The position numbers were made by a program, and so were the translations under genes. From Bradyrhizobium macuxiense (GTDB taxonomy: Bacteria > Pseudomonadota > Alphaproteobacteria > Rhizobiales > Xanthobacteraceae): a DNA stretch of 64,000 nt. Positions 8,882-18,108 of the stretch are shown piece after piece (the first letter of the stretch is position 1; every line of letters starts with the position of its first letter). Location: contig NZ_VITY01000011.1 in the NCBI RefSeq assembly GCF_007993935.1, positions 186,001 to 250,000 of the forward strand, given 5' to 3'. Below the pieces are notes generated by a model. It had not been told where the DNA came from. It saw nothing but the letters and a program-made list of their open reading frames with translations, and made no database searches.

Positions 8882-9697
8882 TCACTGCCATCCGGTCCCA
8901 ATCGCTGTTGCGCGCAGCAGCAGTTGGCTCGCCGCGTTCACATCGGCTTGTCTCATCAGGCTCTCGCCGATCAGAAAGGTGGATATGCCAACGCGCGAAA
9001 GCCTGACGAGATCGTTGGGTCCGAGGATGCCGCTTTCGCCGACAATCAGACGGTCCTTCGGAATGAGCGGAGCCAGTGCCTCGCTGGTTGCGAGCGTAGT
9101 CTCGAACGTGCGCAAATTGCGGTTGTTGATGCCGATCATCGGCGAGCGAAGGGTGAGGGCACGCTCGAGTTCCGCGCCGTCATGGACCTCGACCAGCACG
9201 TCCATGCCATGGGTCAGGGCGGCAGCCTCGATCTCGCGGGCAGCGCCATCATCTAGCGCGGCCATGATGATCAGGATGCAGTCGGCGCCATGGGCGCGCG
9301 CCTCGACAACCTGATAGGTATCGAACATAAAATCCTTTCGCAGCACCGGAAGAGCCGTCTGCGCGCGCGCCGCCACCATGAAGTCGAGATGTCCCTGGAA
9401 GGACGGCGTGTCCGTCAAGACCGAGAGGCAGGCCGCGCCCCCCGCCTCATAGGCGTTCGCAAGCGAGGGGACGTCGAAGTCGGCGCGAATGCAGCCCTTG
9501 GAGGGGGAGGCCCTCTTGATCTCAGCAATCAGGGCGCACTCACGCGCGGCGTGTTTAGCGCGGATCGCGCTGACGAAGCCGCGTGGAGGCGGCGCAAGAC
9601 GCGCGAGCGCCTCGACGTCCGGCAGCGGCAACGCGCGCTTAGCAGCCGCAATTTCCTTGCGCTTGTAGGCTTCGATCTTGGTCAGAATGTCGGACAT
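8882..9697 (-). CDS. trpC: Indole-3-glycerol phosphate synthase
   Basis: Tryptophan pathway enzyme closing the indole ring from carboxyphenylaminodeoxyribulose phosphate. A TIM-barrel protein of 271 residues with all signature segments: ALIAEIKRASPSKG (catalytic Lys and Glu region), VLRKDFMFDTYQVVEARAHGAD, MDVLVEVHD, GINNRNLRTF, and the phosphate-binding VGESGI. It starts three bases after trpD ends, so the two form a trpDC operon. A stand-alone trpDC pair inside a symbiosis region is unusual if, as is general in rhizobia, the core chromosome has its own set; that cannot be checked here. Confidence 0.96.
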   Translation of the reverse strand: MSDILTKIEAYKRKEIAAAKRALPLPDVEALARLAPPPRGFVSAIRAKHAARECALIAEIKRASPSKGCIRADFDVPSLANAYEAGGAACLSVLTDTPSFQGHLDFMVAARAQTALPVLRKDFMFDTYQVVEARAHGADCILIIMAALDDGAAREIEAAALTHGMDVLVEVHDGAELERALTLRSPMIGINNRNLRTFETTLATSEALAPLIPKDRLIVGESGILGPNDLVRLSRVGISTFLIGESLMRQADVNAASQLLLRATAIGTGWQ

Positions 9698-9700
9698 CGG

Positions 9701-10726
9701 TCAGCTCGGCGGTCGAGCGTTGGAGACTGCGATGAGGTGCGCCAATCGCGCCGCCGCGGCGCCGCTATCGAGCGAGTTCTGCCCAAGCATGACGCCCTCT
9801 TTCAAGGTCGTCGCCCGGCCGGCCACAATCAATGCCGCGGCCGCATTTACAAGCGCGACATCGCGGTACGGGCCTGGCGCGCCGTCGAGCACGTTTTGCA
9901 GTGCCACTGCATTGGCGTCGGCATTGCCGCCCTTCAGCGCCTCGGCGCCGCAACGAGGCAGCCCAGCTTCTTCCGGCGTCACTTCGAACGTGCGGATCGT
10001 ACCCGCCTCAAGTGCGGCAACGAAGGTGGGCCCGGTGAGGGTGATCTCATCGAGCCCATCCGAGCCATGCACCACCCACACCGACTCGGCATCAAGGTTC
10101 TTCAACGCTTGCGCCAAGGGCTGCACCCATTGGCGTGAAAACACTCCGACGATCTGCCGCTTGACGCCAGCGGGATTGGAGAGCGGTCCGATGAGATTGA
10201 AGATGGTGCGGGCTCCAAGCGCGGTTCGGATCCGGCCGACGCGCTGCATCGCCGGATGATGAGCTGGCGCAAACATGAAACCGATGCCGGCTTCGTGCAC
10301 ACAACGACTAACGTCTTCAGGTTTGAGGTCAATCTTCACGCCGAGGCAGGCCAAGACGTCCGCGGCGCCTGATCGCGAGAATACCGCACGGTTGCCATGC
10401 TTGGCCACGGGAACGCCTGCGCCGGCAACGATGAAGGACGCGCACGTCGATACGTTGACCGAGCTCGAGGCGTCGCCGCCCGTACCGACAATGTCAACAG
10501 GGTCGGGTGGCGCACTCACGCGCAGCATTCTGCTCCGCATCGCGGAAGCCGCGCCGGTCACCTCTTCTACCGTTTCGCCACGCACCCGCATCGCCATCAA
10601 CAGCCCGCCGATCTGCGAGGGCGTCGCTTGCCCCGACATCATGCTGTCGAAGGCAATAGCGGTTTCGTCGCGGGTCAGCGTTGCGCCGGTAGCGACTTTG
10701 CCAATGATCGATCTAAGGACGTCCAT
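9701..10726 (-). CDS. trpD: Anthranilate phosphoribosyltransferase
   Basis: Transfers phosphoribose from PRPP to anthranilate. The 341 residues carry the family signatures: VDIVGTGGDASSSVNVST (PRPP pyrophosphate binding), PVAKHGNRAVFSRSGAAD, NLIGPLSNPAG, and VVHGSDGLDEIT. The length is normal and the gene looks intact. It is the first gene of the trpDC operon. About 440 bases upstream lies a copy of the dispersed promoter-like repeat (11165-11197) pointing towards trpD, but a closer promoter was not identified. Confidence 0.96.
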   Translation of the reverse strand: MDVLRSIIGKVATGATLTRDETAIAFDSMMSGQATPSQIGGLLMAMRVRGETVEEVTGAASAMRSRMLRVSAPPDPVDIVGTGGDASSSVNVSTCASFIVAGAGVPVAKHGNRAVFSRSGAADVLACLGVKIDLKPEDVSRCVHEAGIGFMFAPAHHPAMQRVGRIRTALGARTIFNLIGPLSNPAGVKRQIVGVFSRQWVQPLAQALKNLDAESVWVVHGSDGLDEITLTGPTFVAALEAGTIRTFEVTPEEAGLPRCGAEALKGGNADANAVALQNVLDGAPGPYRDVALVNAAAALIVAGRATTLKEGVMLGQNSLDSGAAAARLAHLIAVSNARPPS

Positions 10727-11661
10727 CGTGCGCTATAGCGCTCCCTTTCGTTGACAATCTCAGCCGAGGCGGGCGGATAGGTGAGATCGCAGGCCGATAT
10801 ACAACGCGTTCACCTCTACTACAGCTGAGACCTTGCATCCGCGCCGCTGCGACCAGTTTCAAAACCTGCTTCTCGTCTCGGCGGCGTTTTCGTTCGCGAG
10901 TACATGCGGCAACTTCATCGCGTCTTCAGCCATGTTCATCCTCAACCTCCGCGAGGCCTGAGCGGACCCGCCTTCACTTTGTCCTGATCCTTAGGAGCAC
11001 TCCTTGTCGGATTGCAGGTTCACCATGAAATCGTCCAAGATCCCGGGTCCGGACATCGAGCCGAACGGGCGTCATCCATATCGGTATTGCAGCGGAGCAA
11101 CCGTCCCCCTGGCGTAGCCGCGCCGCCGTGAACCCGTGGCTTGATCCTTGGTTTGCTTTGCAAGCCTACAACTTGACGTTACGTGAGATACAAGCCCCCA
11201 TTCCATTCGGTCCGACAAGCGTGATCGATTCGCTCCTCAACCCAACTCAGGCGGGGCGACGCAATGCCAATCTCATCGCGCTGCCTTGCGAGAATCGATA
11301 CGGGAGCACTTTGAAATCCGATCCGGCCAAAGGAAGTTGAAAACAATTCAACGTGAGGAGCGTAACAGCGTGGAGGACGATAAACTGCCGGCCGTGTCCC
11401 GGTCATGCTGACTATCGAAGCATCGCTATCTATCCGGCCGCGACCAACCAAGGCTGCTTCGCAGCATCACCAGTGCCAGCAGTCCAAACCGGCAAGCTTG
11501 ACAAAAGGGCAAGGCAATTTTGTCGACGCGGTTGATAATGCGGCAGATCCGGCACCGACGTTCGCGCAGCGTCGTCCAAGCGGATGGCGGGATTTGTCAT
11601 CAGTGAACCCTGGTTCCCAGGTAGCGGAGGACGGATCCACATGACGTGTTGGATCCTGCTC
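10727..11661. other. 935-base gap between trpD and the carboxylase operon
   Basis: Several short ORFs, none supported by a ribosome-binding site plus a recognisable protein. A plus-strand ORF at 11128-11340 runs through repeat copy 2, so part of its sequence is explained by the repeat. A 31-codon ORF starting near 11024 (MKSSKIPGPD) is possible but unsupported. Confidence 0.45.
11165..11197 (-). repeat. Dispersed promoter-like repeat, copy 2
   Basis: 28 of 33 bases match copy 1 at 6571-6603. On the minus strand it reads CTTGTATCTCACGTAACG and then TCAAGTTGTAGGCT. The TACGGT-like box is weaker here (TAGGCT), and no MSQ-type start codon follows, unlike the other three copies. Confidence 0.45.
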
Positions 11662-13269
11662 CTACATTCGGAAGACGCCGTAATCCGGCGCTGCGATCGG
11701 AGCGCTTAGCGAAGCACTCAGCACAATTGCGAGGGCGCTTCTGGTGTCGACGGGATCAAGAATGCCGTCGTCCCAGATTTCGGAAGTAGCATAGTAAGCG
11801 CTCGATCGTTCCCGATACTCCTCGAGAATCGGCTCGCGTATGGTTGCCAGTTCCATATCGGACAAGCGGCCACCGTCGCGGGCCATTTGTCTCGCCTTGA
11901 CGTGAGTGAGCACGCCGGCGGCTTGCTCGGCGCCCATCGCTGAAATCGTTGACTGCGGCCAGCTGAAGACAAAGCGAGGATCAAAAGCGCGTCCCGCCAT
12001 AGCGTAAGTTCCTGCGCCATGAGAGCCGTTGCAAACGACGGTGAACTTGGGCACCGATGCACCAGAGACGGCCATGATCAGCTTGGCGCCATGCTTGGTG
12101 ATGCCTTGCCGCTCGTATTCGCGGCCGACCATGAATCCCGTGACGTTCTGCAGGAAAAGAAGGGGCGTCTGGTTCTTGTCGCACAACTGGATAAAATGAG
12201 CACCTTTGAGCGCACTGTCGCCGAATAGTACACCATTGTTCGCAAGAACCCCGATTTGATATCCATGAAGCCGTGCAAAGCCGCACACCAGAGACGTGCC
12301 ATAGCGCTGTTGGTATTCGTGGAATCGGCTGCCATCGACAAGGCGAGCGATGATCTCTCGCATATCGAACTGCACTCGGGTATCTTTGGGAATGATACCG
12401 TACAGCTCAGACTCATCGTAAGATGGCGGCTCCGGAGCGACTCGGTCGATCCAGGTCTTCTCGGGACGATGGAAGCGAGCGACGATGTCTCGGGCGATCG
12501 CAATCGCATGCATCTCGGAGCTTGCGAAATAGTCGCTGGTGCCTGATACGCTGGTATGCATATTTGCGCCGCCAAGCTCTTCGACCGACACATTTTCGCC
12601 GGTGGCAGCTTTTACGACCGGCGGACCGCCGAGAAAAATCGCTCCTGTGCCTTCGACAACTATGTTGTATTCGCTAAGTGCGGGGACGTAGGCGCCGCCA
12701 GCCGTGCAATGGCCCATCGCAATTGCGACTTGCGGGACCCCCATCTTGGAGAGAATGGATTGATTACGGAGGATTCGACCCGCGTAGTAGCGATCCGCGA
12801 AGAACTCCGCTTGCAAAGGTAGGAAGCCACCCGCACAGTCGCACAGATGAACGACCGGCAGACGGTTCTCGATCGCTATGTCCAACGCCCGCACGATCTT
12901 CTTAACAGAGAGCGGATACCATGCGCCGCTCTTTACACTAGCGTCATCCGCGTGAACAATTACCTCGCGACCGGCGACGATGCCGATGCCGACGACCTGC
13001 GCTGCACCAGGAACCTCACCATCGTACGCCTTGTTAGCGGCCAAGGTCGAAAGCTCGAGAAACGGAGTTTCAGGGTCGAGCAAGGCCTCGATCCGGTCAC
13101 GAACAAACAGCTTGTTTTGGCGACGCAATCGCTCCAGTTCTCGCTCGGGTCGGTGGAATCGAGCAGCACGTTGCCGCTCCTTCAATTCGGCTGCAAGCTG
13201 TCTGTTATAGAGCTCGTTGTGACGAAATTCCTGCGAGTTGACGTCCACTACAGAAGTGATCCGCTGCAT
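11662..13269 (-). CDS. Acyl-CoA carboxylase beta (carboxyltransferase) subunit, methylcrotonyl-CoA type
   Basis: Carboxyltransferase that moves CO2 from carboxybiotin to an acyl-CoA. About 535 residues with both crotonase-like lobes: the N-terminal lobe has CTAGGAYVPALSEYN and FLGGPPVVKAATGE, typical of the MCC beta family; the C-terminal lobe has LLFLQNVTGFMVGREYE and NGSHGAGTYAMAGRAFDP. The start is the ATG at 13269, which lies directly after the TGA of the biotin carrier gene; the frame's upstream extension only overlaps that gene. Last gene of a three-gene minus-strand operon. The likely substrate is 3-methylcrotonyl-CoA (leucine breakdown), though geranyl-CoA or a related acyl-CoA cannot be excluded. 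Confidence 0.9.
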   Translation of the reverse strand: MQRITSVVDVNSQEFRHNELYNRQLAAELKERQRAARFHRPERELERLRRQNKLFVRDRIEALLDPETPFLELSTLAANKAYDGEVPGAAQVVGIGIVAGREVIVHADDASVKSGAWYPLSVKKIVRALDIAIENRLPVVHLCDCAGGFLPLQAEFFADRYYAGRILRNQSILSKMGVPQVAIAMGHCTAGGAYVPALSEYNIVVEGTGAIFLGGPPVVKAATGENVSVEELGGANMHTSVSGTSDYFASSEMHAIAIARDIVARFHRPEKTWIDRVAPEPPSYDESELYGIIPKDTRVQFDMREIIARLVDGSRFHEYQQRYGTSLVCGFARLHGYQIGVLANNGVLFGDSALKGAHFIQLCDKNQTPLLFLQNVTGFMVGREYERQGITKHGAKLIMAVSGASVPKFTVVCNGSHGAGTYAMAGRAFDPRFVFSWPQSTISAMGAEQAAGVLTHVKARQMARDGGRLSDMELATIREPILEEYRERSSAYYATSEIWDDGILDPVDTRSALAIVLSASLSAPIAAPDYGVFRM

Positions 13270-13270
13270 G

Positions 13271-13774
13271 TCAACGTCCTTCCTTCGAGAGCGTGACCAG
13301 CGGGGCGTCTCGCTCGAAGCTCTCGCCTTCTTTGAAGTGAATTCGGTCGACCACGCCATCCTGCGGAGCGCGTATAATGGTCTCCAGCTTCATGCTCTCA
13401 ATCATCATAAGCGCCATGCCAGCGGTGACTGATTGGCCGGGCGAGACCGTGGTCGTGACGACCACGCCCGGCATTGGCGCGCGTGCCACTAGGGAACTTG
13501 CTTCTTGACTCACGGAAGCCAGCGTTTGCAACGGATCGCGATAGCGAAAGGTGCGCGTCCGACCACGGATGTGCACGTGAATCATGTCGCGGTCGATGAC
13601 GAACCGGACCGGTTCGCTCTCCCCCGCAATGGTCAAGATGCCGCTACTATTGCTATGGTGGGCGAACCCGACCGGGGCAATCACTTGGTCGCCCAGGTGG
13701 AGACGGTAGCCGTCCTGGGACGCTGAAAGCCATACCGGATGATCTACACCATCAACCTCGAAGGAGTGATACAC
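13271..13774 (-). CDS. Biotin carboxyl carrier protein (split-off C-terminal part of an acyl-CoA carboxylase alpha subunit)
   Basis: 167 residues. The C-terminal biotinyl domain carries APMPGVVVTTTVSPGQSVTAG and the biotinylation site ESMKLE (Lys in the middle). The N-terminal about 90 residues resemble the linker (BT) region that follows biotin carboxylase in methylcrotonyl-CoA carboxylase alpha subunits. So the alpha subunit, usually one polypeptide, is here two genes. The start is a GTG at 13774 with GGAGG seven bases before it; the preceding stop and this start are joined as TGACGTG, and its own stop and the next start as TGACATG. This points to real, translationally coupled genes rather than a chance break. 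Confidence 0.87.
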   Translation of the reverse strand: MYHSFEVDGVDHPVWLSASQDGYRLHLGDQVIAPVGFAHHSNSSGILTIAGESEPVRFVIDRDMIHVHIRGRTRTFRYRDPLQTLASVSQEASSLVARAPMPGVVVTTTVSPGQSVTAGMALMMIESMKLETIIRAPQDGVVDRIHFKEGESFERDAPLVTLSKEGR

Positions 13775-13775
13775 G

Positions 13776-15245
13776 TCAATTCCTCCAGCGGCCCAGCGCC
13801 GCGTGAAGCGGGGGCACAGCGTCGGCCGATTCGCGAACTGGCCTCGTCAGAAGAGCGGCGGAAGCCAGAAATGCGGATAAGCCGAAAGCAAAATTGTCCG
13901 CTGCCATCTGCGGGTGTTCCTCAAGATATCCGGTATGGATCTCTCCTCCGAGGAATGCCTCGTCGGCGAGTATGCGCGCGAGAAAGCTTGCGTTTGTCTC
14001 GCAGCCGAGCAGAATCATCTCCCGGATCGCGCGATGCGCCTTTAGCGCTGACTCTATCCGCGTTGGCGCGTGCGCGATGATCTTGGCGAGCATGGGATCG
14101 AACGCCGTCGTGATCTGCTGGCCTTGCAAGATGCCGCTGTCGATCCGTACGCCATCGGGGTACTCGAGAAGAAGGACTTTGCCGGTCGTCGGAGCGTATC
14201 CGCGTTCGGGCGCTTCCGCGTACAGTCTGATCTCGATTGCATGCCCATTCGCGGCGATATCTGACTGCGAAAATCCAAGCGCCCGGCCGGCGGCGGCATA
14301 GACCTGTTCGGCAACAAGATCGACGCCAGTAACCATCTCGGTCACCGGATGCTCAACCTGTAGGCGAGCGTTCATCTCGAGAAAGTAGAACTCTCCCGCG
14401 CCGAAAATGAACTCCACGGTGCCGGCATTTTGATAGTTGGCGGCGCGGGCGATGCCAACGGCAGTTTCGCAGATCCGTTTTCGCAATTGGGGTGACAGTG
14501 CTGGCGAGGGCGTCTCCTCAATGATCTTTTGGAAGCGGCGTTGCACTGAGCACTCCCGCTCAAAGAGGTGGACGACGTTTCCGAACGAGTCGCCGAGCAC
14601 CTGCACCTCGATATGGCGCGGCTTTTCGATATATCGCTCGACGTAAACGCGGCTATCCCCAAAATACCGCTGACCTTCGCGACGTGCCTGCTCAATCGCG
14701 TCTTCCAGAGAATCAAGGTTGCGCACAATCCGCATGCCCTTGCCGCCGCCGCCCCCTGATGGTTTCACAAGCAAAGGGGCTCCAATAGCCCGCGCCCTAA
14801 CAACGAACTCCTCAGGGTCATCTTCGTCGACCGCCGATGGCGCGACCGGAAAGCCGCTGCACTGAACGAATTTGCGGGCCCGGATCTTGTCGCCCATGAG
14901 TTCTATAGTTTCGGGTGCCGGCCCGATGAATGTAATGCCGGCTTTCCTTACAGCCCTGGCGAACTCCGCATTCTCGGAGAGAAATCCGTAACCCGGATGC
15001 AGCGCGCCAGCGCGAGCCTTGTGCGCGACAGCGATCAGTTGCGCGGTGTCCAGATAGGCTGCGATGGGTGAGCGACCGCTGATCTCAATCGCAGTATCTG
15101 CCATGGAGACGGCTGGAGTGTGCGCATCGACCTCGTGGTAGACAACTGCAGAACGAAGCCCAAGCTTGCGCAGTGTTTTGATGATTCGTGCAGCTATCTC
15201 GCCCCTGTTGGCGACTAGAACTGTATCAAAGGGTAGTGTGTGCAT
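13776..15245 (-). CDS. Biotin carboxylase subunit of acyl-CoA carboxylase
   Basis: ATP-grasp enzyme that carboxylates biotin. Starts MHTLPFDTVLVANRGEIAARI and shows the family motifs: LHPGYGFLSENAEFA, MGDKIRARKF, the glycine-rich lid KPSGGGGGKGMRIV, ERYIEKPRHIEVQVLGD, ERECSVQRRFQKIIEE, and FLEMNARLQVEHPVTEMVTG. At about 489 residues it ends just after the biotin carboxylase domain, without the usual carrier domain, which is encoded by the next gene. The ATG at 15245 has only a weak ribosome-binding site, but the upstream extension shows no family similarity. First gene of the operon. Confidence 0.92.
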   Translation of the reverse strand: MHTLPFDTVLVANRGEIAARIIKTLRKLGLRSAVVYHEVDAHTPAVSMADTAIEISGRSPIAAYLDTAQLIAVAHKARAGALHPGYGFLSENAEFARAVRKAGITFIGPAPETIELMGDKIRARKFVQCSGFPVAPSAVDEDDPEEFVVRARAIGAPLLVKPSGGGGGKGMRIVRNLDSLEDAIEQARREGQRYFGDSRVYVERYIEKPRHIEVQVLGDSFGNVVHLFERECSVQRRFQKIIEETPSPALSPQLRKRICETAVGIARAANYQNAGTVEFIFGAGEFYFLEMNARLQVEHPVTEMVTGVDLVAEQVYAAAGRALGFSQSDIAANGHAIEIRLYAEAPERGYAPTTGKVLLLEYPDGVRIDSGILQGQQITTAFDPMLAKIIAHAPTRIESALKAHRAIREMILLGCETNASFLARILADEAFLGGEIHTGYLEEHPQMAADNFAFGLSAFLASAALLTRPVRESADAVPPLHAALGRWRN

Positions 15246-15423
15246 TTGCTTCTGTCCGAACAACGCCTGAAGAAGGTGTTCCGTAAGTGGCCATCGGCTT
15301 TTTGCGCCTCTCGACTGCCTCCTCTGGCTCACCTGCTGGCATGCGAGATCCGCCATTGCCGCTCTGCGGTTCGCGCCAGGGGATAGGCCTCAACCCGTGC
15401 CGATTAAGAAACAGGTGGTTGTC

Positions 15424-15723
15424 CTATTTGAAATCCGATTTGCCTTTGTCACTATCCCGGACCGATATTACGTACCGACATTGCTTGCTCAAACTCGCCT
15501 GCTTGGCTCTGAGACAGGCGGTGATCGCGGCGCGATCAGGTATGTGGCCACTACACAAGCGAAACACGTCGTCCATGCATGCCTCTTTTTCCTCGTTTGT
15601 AGGAGATTGGTCGCGCGCAAGCGCCCACTCGGGACATAGAACTGTCGTCGCAACAACGAAAACAGTTGCGAGCTGGTAGACCTGGAAGAGTGAAACCCAG
15701 TGTGCTCGTTGCGTTTGATTCAT
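15424..15723 (-). CDS. Small secreted protein with a Cys-rich (GLG1-like) repeat
   Basis: 99 residues. AAGAGGA precedes the ATG at 15723. The N-terminus has a hydrophobic stretch (LFQVYQLATVFVVATTVLC) ending WALA, a plausible signal peptide. The mature part carries KEACMDDVFRLCSGHIPD...ACLRAKQASLSKQC, with the four-Cys pattern of the cysteine-rich repeat family found in many small alphaproteobacterial periplasmic proteins. Function unknown. Transcribed towards the carboxylase operon but 180 bases away. Confidence 0.7.
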   Translation of the reverse strand: MNQTQRAHWVSLFQVYQLATVFVVATTVLCPEWALARDQSPTNEEKEACMDDVFRLCSGHIPDRAAITACLRAKQASLSKQCRYVISVRDSDKGKSDFK

Positions 15724-16145
15724 AATATCCTCTTCGTGGCGTCTGTTATCCGGTGTTGTTGTTCCTGCGCAGGGCGCGATATGACCCGTCTACCGGAAGC
15801 AGGTCGGAACCGAAGGATCAATGGCCGCAGAAGCGCGGTTCGTATCTGCTAACTCAACAACAGGCTGCGCTAGTCATCTCTATGCGACATGTCAGCATGA
15901 GCCGTTGTTAAAACCAGACCGCACTACGCGAGCCTCCCGCAGCACCGCAGCTGGACTGACTGAGCAATTGAGCTGCTAGCTTCCAGTGATCGTGCAGTTG
16001 GCGTTCCCATTGCTGGATATCTCGAGGCTGGCCTAGGTTGTGACATACCCGCAGCCTCCGGCCGGGAGTCGGGCAATCGGCCGATGAGCCCGTAGCCGCC
16101 GACGCGGAATGAATACTTGTGGGAGACGTAGCAGCGGTGAAGCGC
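15724..16145. other. Gap without a recognisable gene
   Basis: About 420 bases. A minus-strand ORF overlaps its right part but has no start signal or recognisable pattern. Confidence 0.4.
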
Positions 16146-16490
16146 TCAAGAGCGGACGACGTTAGGTGACTCGCCGAGATCGTACGCGACCGAGAATAGC
16201 AAACCATCGAGGAGCGACGCGTGCGAACCACGGTCGGAGAAGGACTCTGGCTTACGATCCAGCTCGTTTGAAGAGCTGCCCGTGCCATCTGCAATGCAAC
16301 GTGTTCCATCCGTCAATGCAGGCCCCGAGGCGCTGAGGAGAGAATGGCGCACCTCGAGTTTGACGCGATCGTCGTCTTTCAGTGGCGGGTTGACGGTCAT
16401 GTTATCCAGTGCGCGGGGCAGCCCGAGTTCGGTAGAAGACCCGAGAATCGCAACTGACTGTCGTGATGCAAGCTTGGAACTTTGAGACAT
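16146..16490 (-). CDS. Hypothetical Ser-rich protein behind a promoter-like repeat
   Basis: 114 residues from an ATG at 16490 preceded by GGGGA at a good distance. Starts MSQSSKLASRQSVAILGSST. The whole protein is rich in Ser, Leu and charged residues and has no recognised domain. It lies 68 bases downstream of repeat copy 3, in the orientation the repeat's putative promoter predicts. The Ser-rich N-terminus would suit a secreted effector, but no tts box is seen, so this is weak. It could also be a 5' fragment of a larger gene. Confidence 0.4.
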   Translation of the reverse strand: MSQSSKLASRQSVAILGSSTELGLPRALDNMTVNPPLKDDDRVKLEVRHSLLSASGPALTDGTRCIADGTGSSSNELDRKPESFSDRGSHASLLDGLLFSVAYDLGESPNVVRS

Positions 16491-16557
16491 CTGCAATTCC
16501 CCATTACCTGTGAGCAAGCTTCTCGTGTGTCTGAGGTGCTCCTCACTTGTCGAGGAC

Positions 16558-16590
16558 CGTACAATCTTACGCTACGTTCGATTCAAGTCC
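16558..16590 (-). repeat. Dispersed promoter-like repeat, copy 3
   Basis: 27 of 33 bases match copy 1. On the minus strand it has TTGAAT and TACGGT separated by 19 bases. Similarity to copy 1 extends on the other side of the TTGAAT box: GTGAATAT follows GATTCAAG on the plus strand in both, with a 2-base length difference. The MSQ... start follows at 16490. Confidence 0.5.
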
Positions 16591-17079
16591 CTCGTTGAAG
16601 GGGCCTGTGAATATATCGAGCTTGCAGATCCGGGCGCAGGCGCACGATTGCAAGGCAATGTCTTACCTCACTGGAGAGCTTCACTCACGTTGATGGAGCC
16701 ATAAGCACGCGTGATTTGCGGCAGCGCAAGCGTCGTGGACTTACTCGTGCGGGAGGTCGGAATACTCGTTTGATCTGCTGCAATCAATTCAGGCGTTGCG
16801 GAGCCGCTACCCTTCTTCTTCGGAAAACGGAAGCGCTAACTGTCGCTTTGTGATCAGCGTCTGGGCCAGAAAGAGCCGGATTTGAAGTGTCTCGAGGCCT
16901 GCATATTGTCCGCTGGTCTGCGCGCTTTGCATCGACTGTTGGTAGCCGATGACAGCAAAGCGATATTGGGAGCGTGCGAAACAATTGGCAGTGTGATCGG
17001 TTCGCGGACGAGCGGATTACGTACATATACGGAGAGCGTGTGTCGCATTCCCTTGATCTATGGATTGCATGCTGACGCC

Positions 17080-17286
17080 ATGAACTTGAAAAGCAAACTC
17101 TACGATGCCAACCACTGGCGAAGTCGCGCGCAAGCAACGCGAACCAAAGCGGAATCCTTAGCATGCGGCAAGTCAAGAGATAGGCTTCTCAAGATTGCCG
17201 AAGAGTACGACAAGTTAGCTCGACGTGCCCAAGAGTGGCAATCGAGCGGCAGCGACGGCGAGCCAGAGTCTAGTCAACACTTCTAA
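17080..17286 (+). CDS. Small helical protein of a common Bradyrhizobium type
   Basis: 68 residues, MNLKSKLYDANHWRSRAQAT and onward, ending in a polar tail. The pattern HWR.RA...R..AE.....K.RLL.IAEEYD.LA.RA is one I know from many short rhizobial proteins of unknown function. The start is chosen at the ATG at 17080 because the family begins a few residues before the HWR motif. No operon partner. Confidence 0.6.
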   Translation: MNLKSKLYDANHWRSRAQATRTKAESLACGKSRDRLLKIAEEYDKLARRAQEWQSSGSDGEPESSQHF

Positions 17287-18108
17287 TGCTCGTTGCTTCT
17301 TGAATGCAGCTCGCCGGCAAGAGCGTTTGTGTCAATCGCTTGGCTGGGACCTGTTGGTGCGGTCTGAGATCGGAGTTCCGGTGGTGCGCAACAAACTGGC
17401 GCCCGCCGTCGGAATCCGATCGGGCTGCCGCTCGGTCAGCTAGAATGATTGGCAGCCAGGCATGACATTTGCTCGAGAACCGGGGAGCGTTGAGACGATT
17501 CGCTGCAGCGAGGTCGAGACAGTGCTGTGTCGCACCAACGCTCCAACCGACCCGGCGCACATTGTCTCCAGCAAGGTGCGTCGGGTTTCCATCTTCTCAG
17601 CCGTGGAGAACGGTAGGTTTCGCTTGGACGCCACCGCTTGGTGCTACGTGCTGCGAATGTCCGAGCGCATATCTGCTGGGCTTACACCCTTGTCGGACAT
17701 AGAGACTGCACGGAAATCCAAGCTGGGCCGGCTAGAGGTACTCACCGGAACGCGGCGGTGCGGTAGTCGGAGGCGGAGCAGAAGGCGGAGCCCGTTACCG
17801 AGACCTCGTAGATGGTGGAACTGTCATTGCGGTTGAGCGCCTGCACGAACTGATGCTTGAACAGTTGGTCGGTTGGCCATGGCAAGGCCGTCTGGCTTCT
17901 TGCCTTAGCCGAGAGCTTTGCTCTGTGAGCAGTTTGCCCGACCTTAGCAGCAGCAGCGCAGCCTGCCCGGTGCGTTGCGTGCCGTTGCAGACTTCGCCGG
18001 CGTTCGGATGAAGCCCGGGTAGTCTTGGCGCCGCCTCCTGCACCGAGTGCAACGCTCACGTTCGTTGTTGCCCGTTGGCTGCCATGATGCACCCGGTCAT
18101 CGACGATC
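17287..18108. other. 820-base gap without a clear gene
   Basis: ORFs on both strands overlap one another. The minus-strand end around 17745-17890 reads QFVQALNRNDSSTIYEVSVT, which looks protein-like, but it lacks a credible start and is broken upstream; possibly a remnant. Confidence 0.35.

Noticed and set aside
11128..11340. 70-codon ORF containing repeat copy 2
   Set aside because: The four repeat copies share a readable YNLT.R.IQ translation, but other copies hit stops soon after and the promoter-like geometry explains the conservation better.
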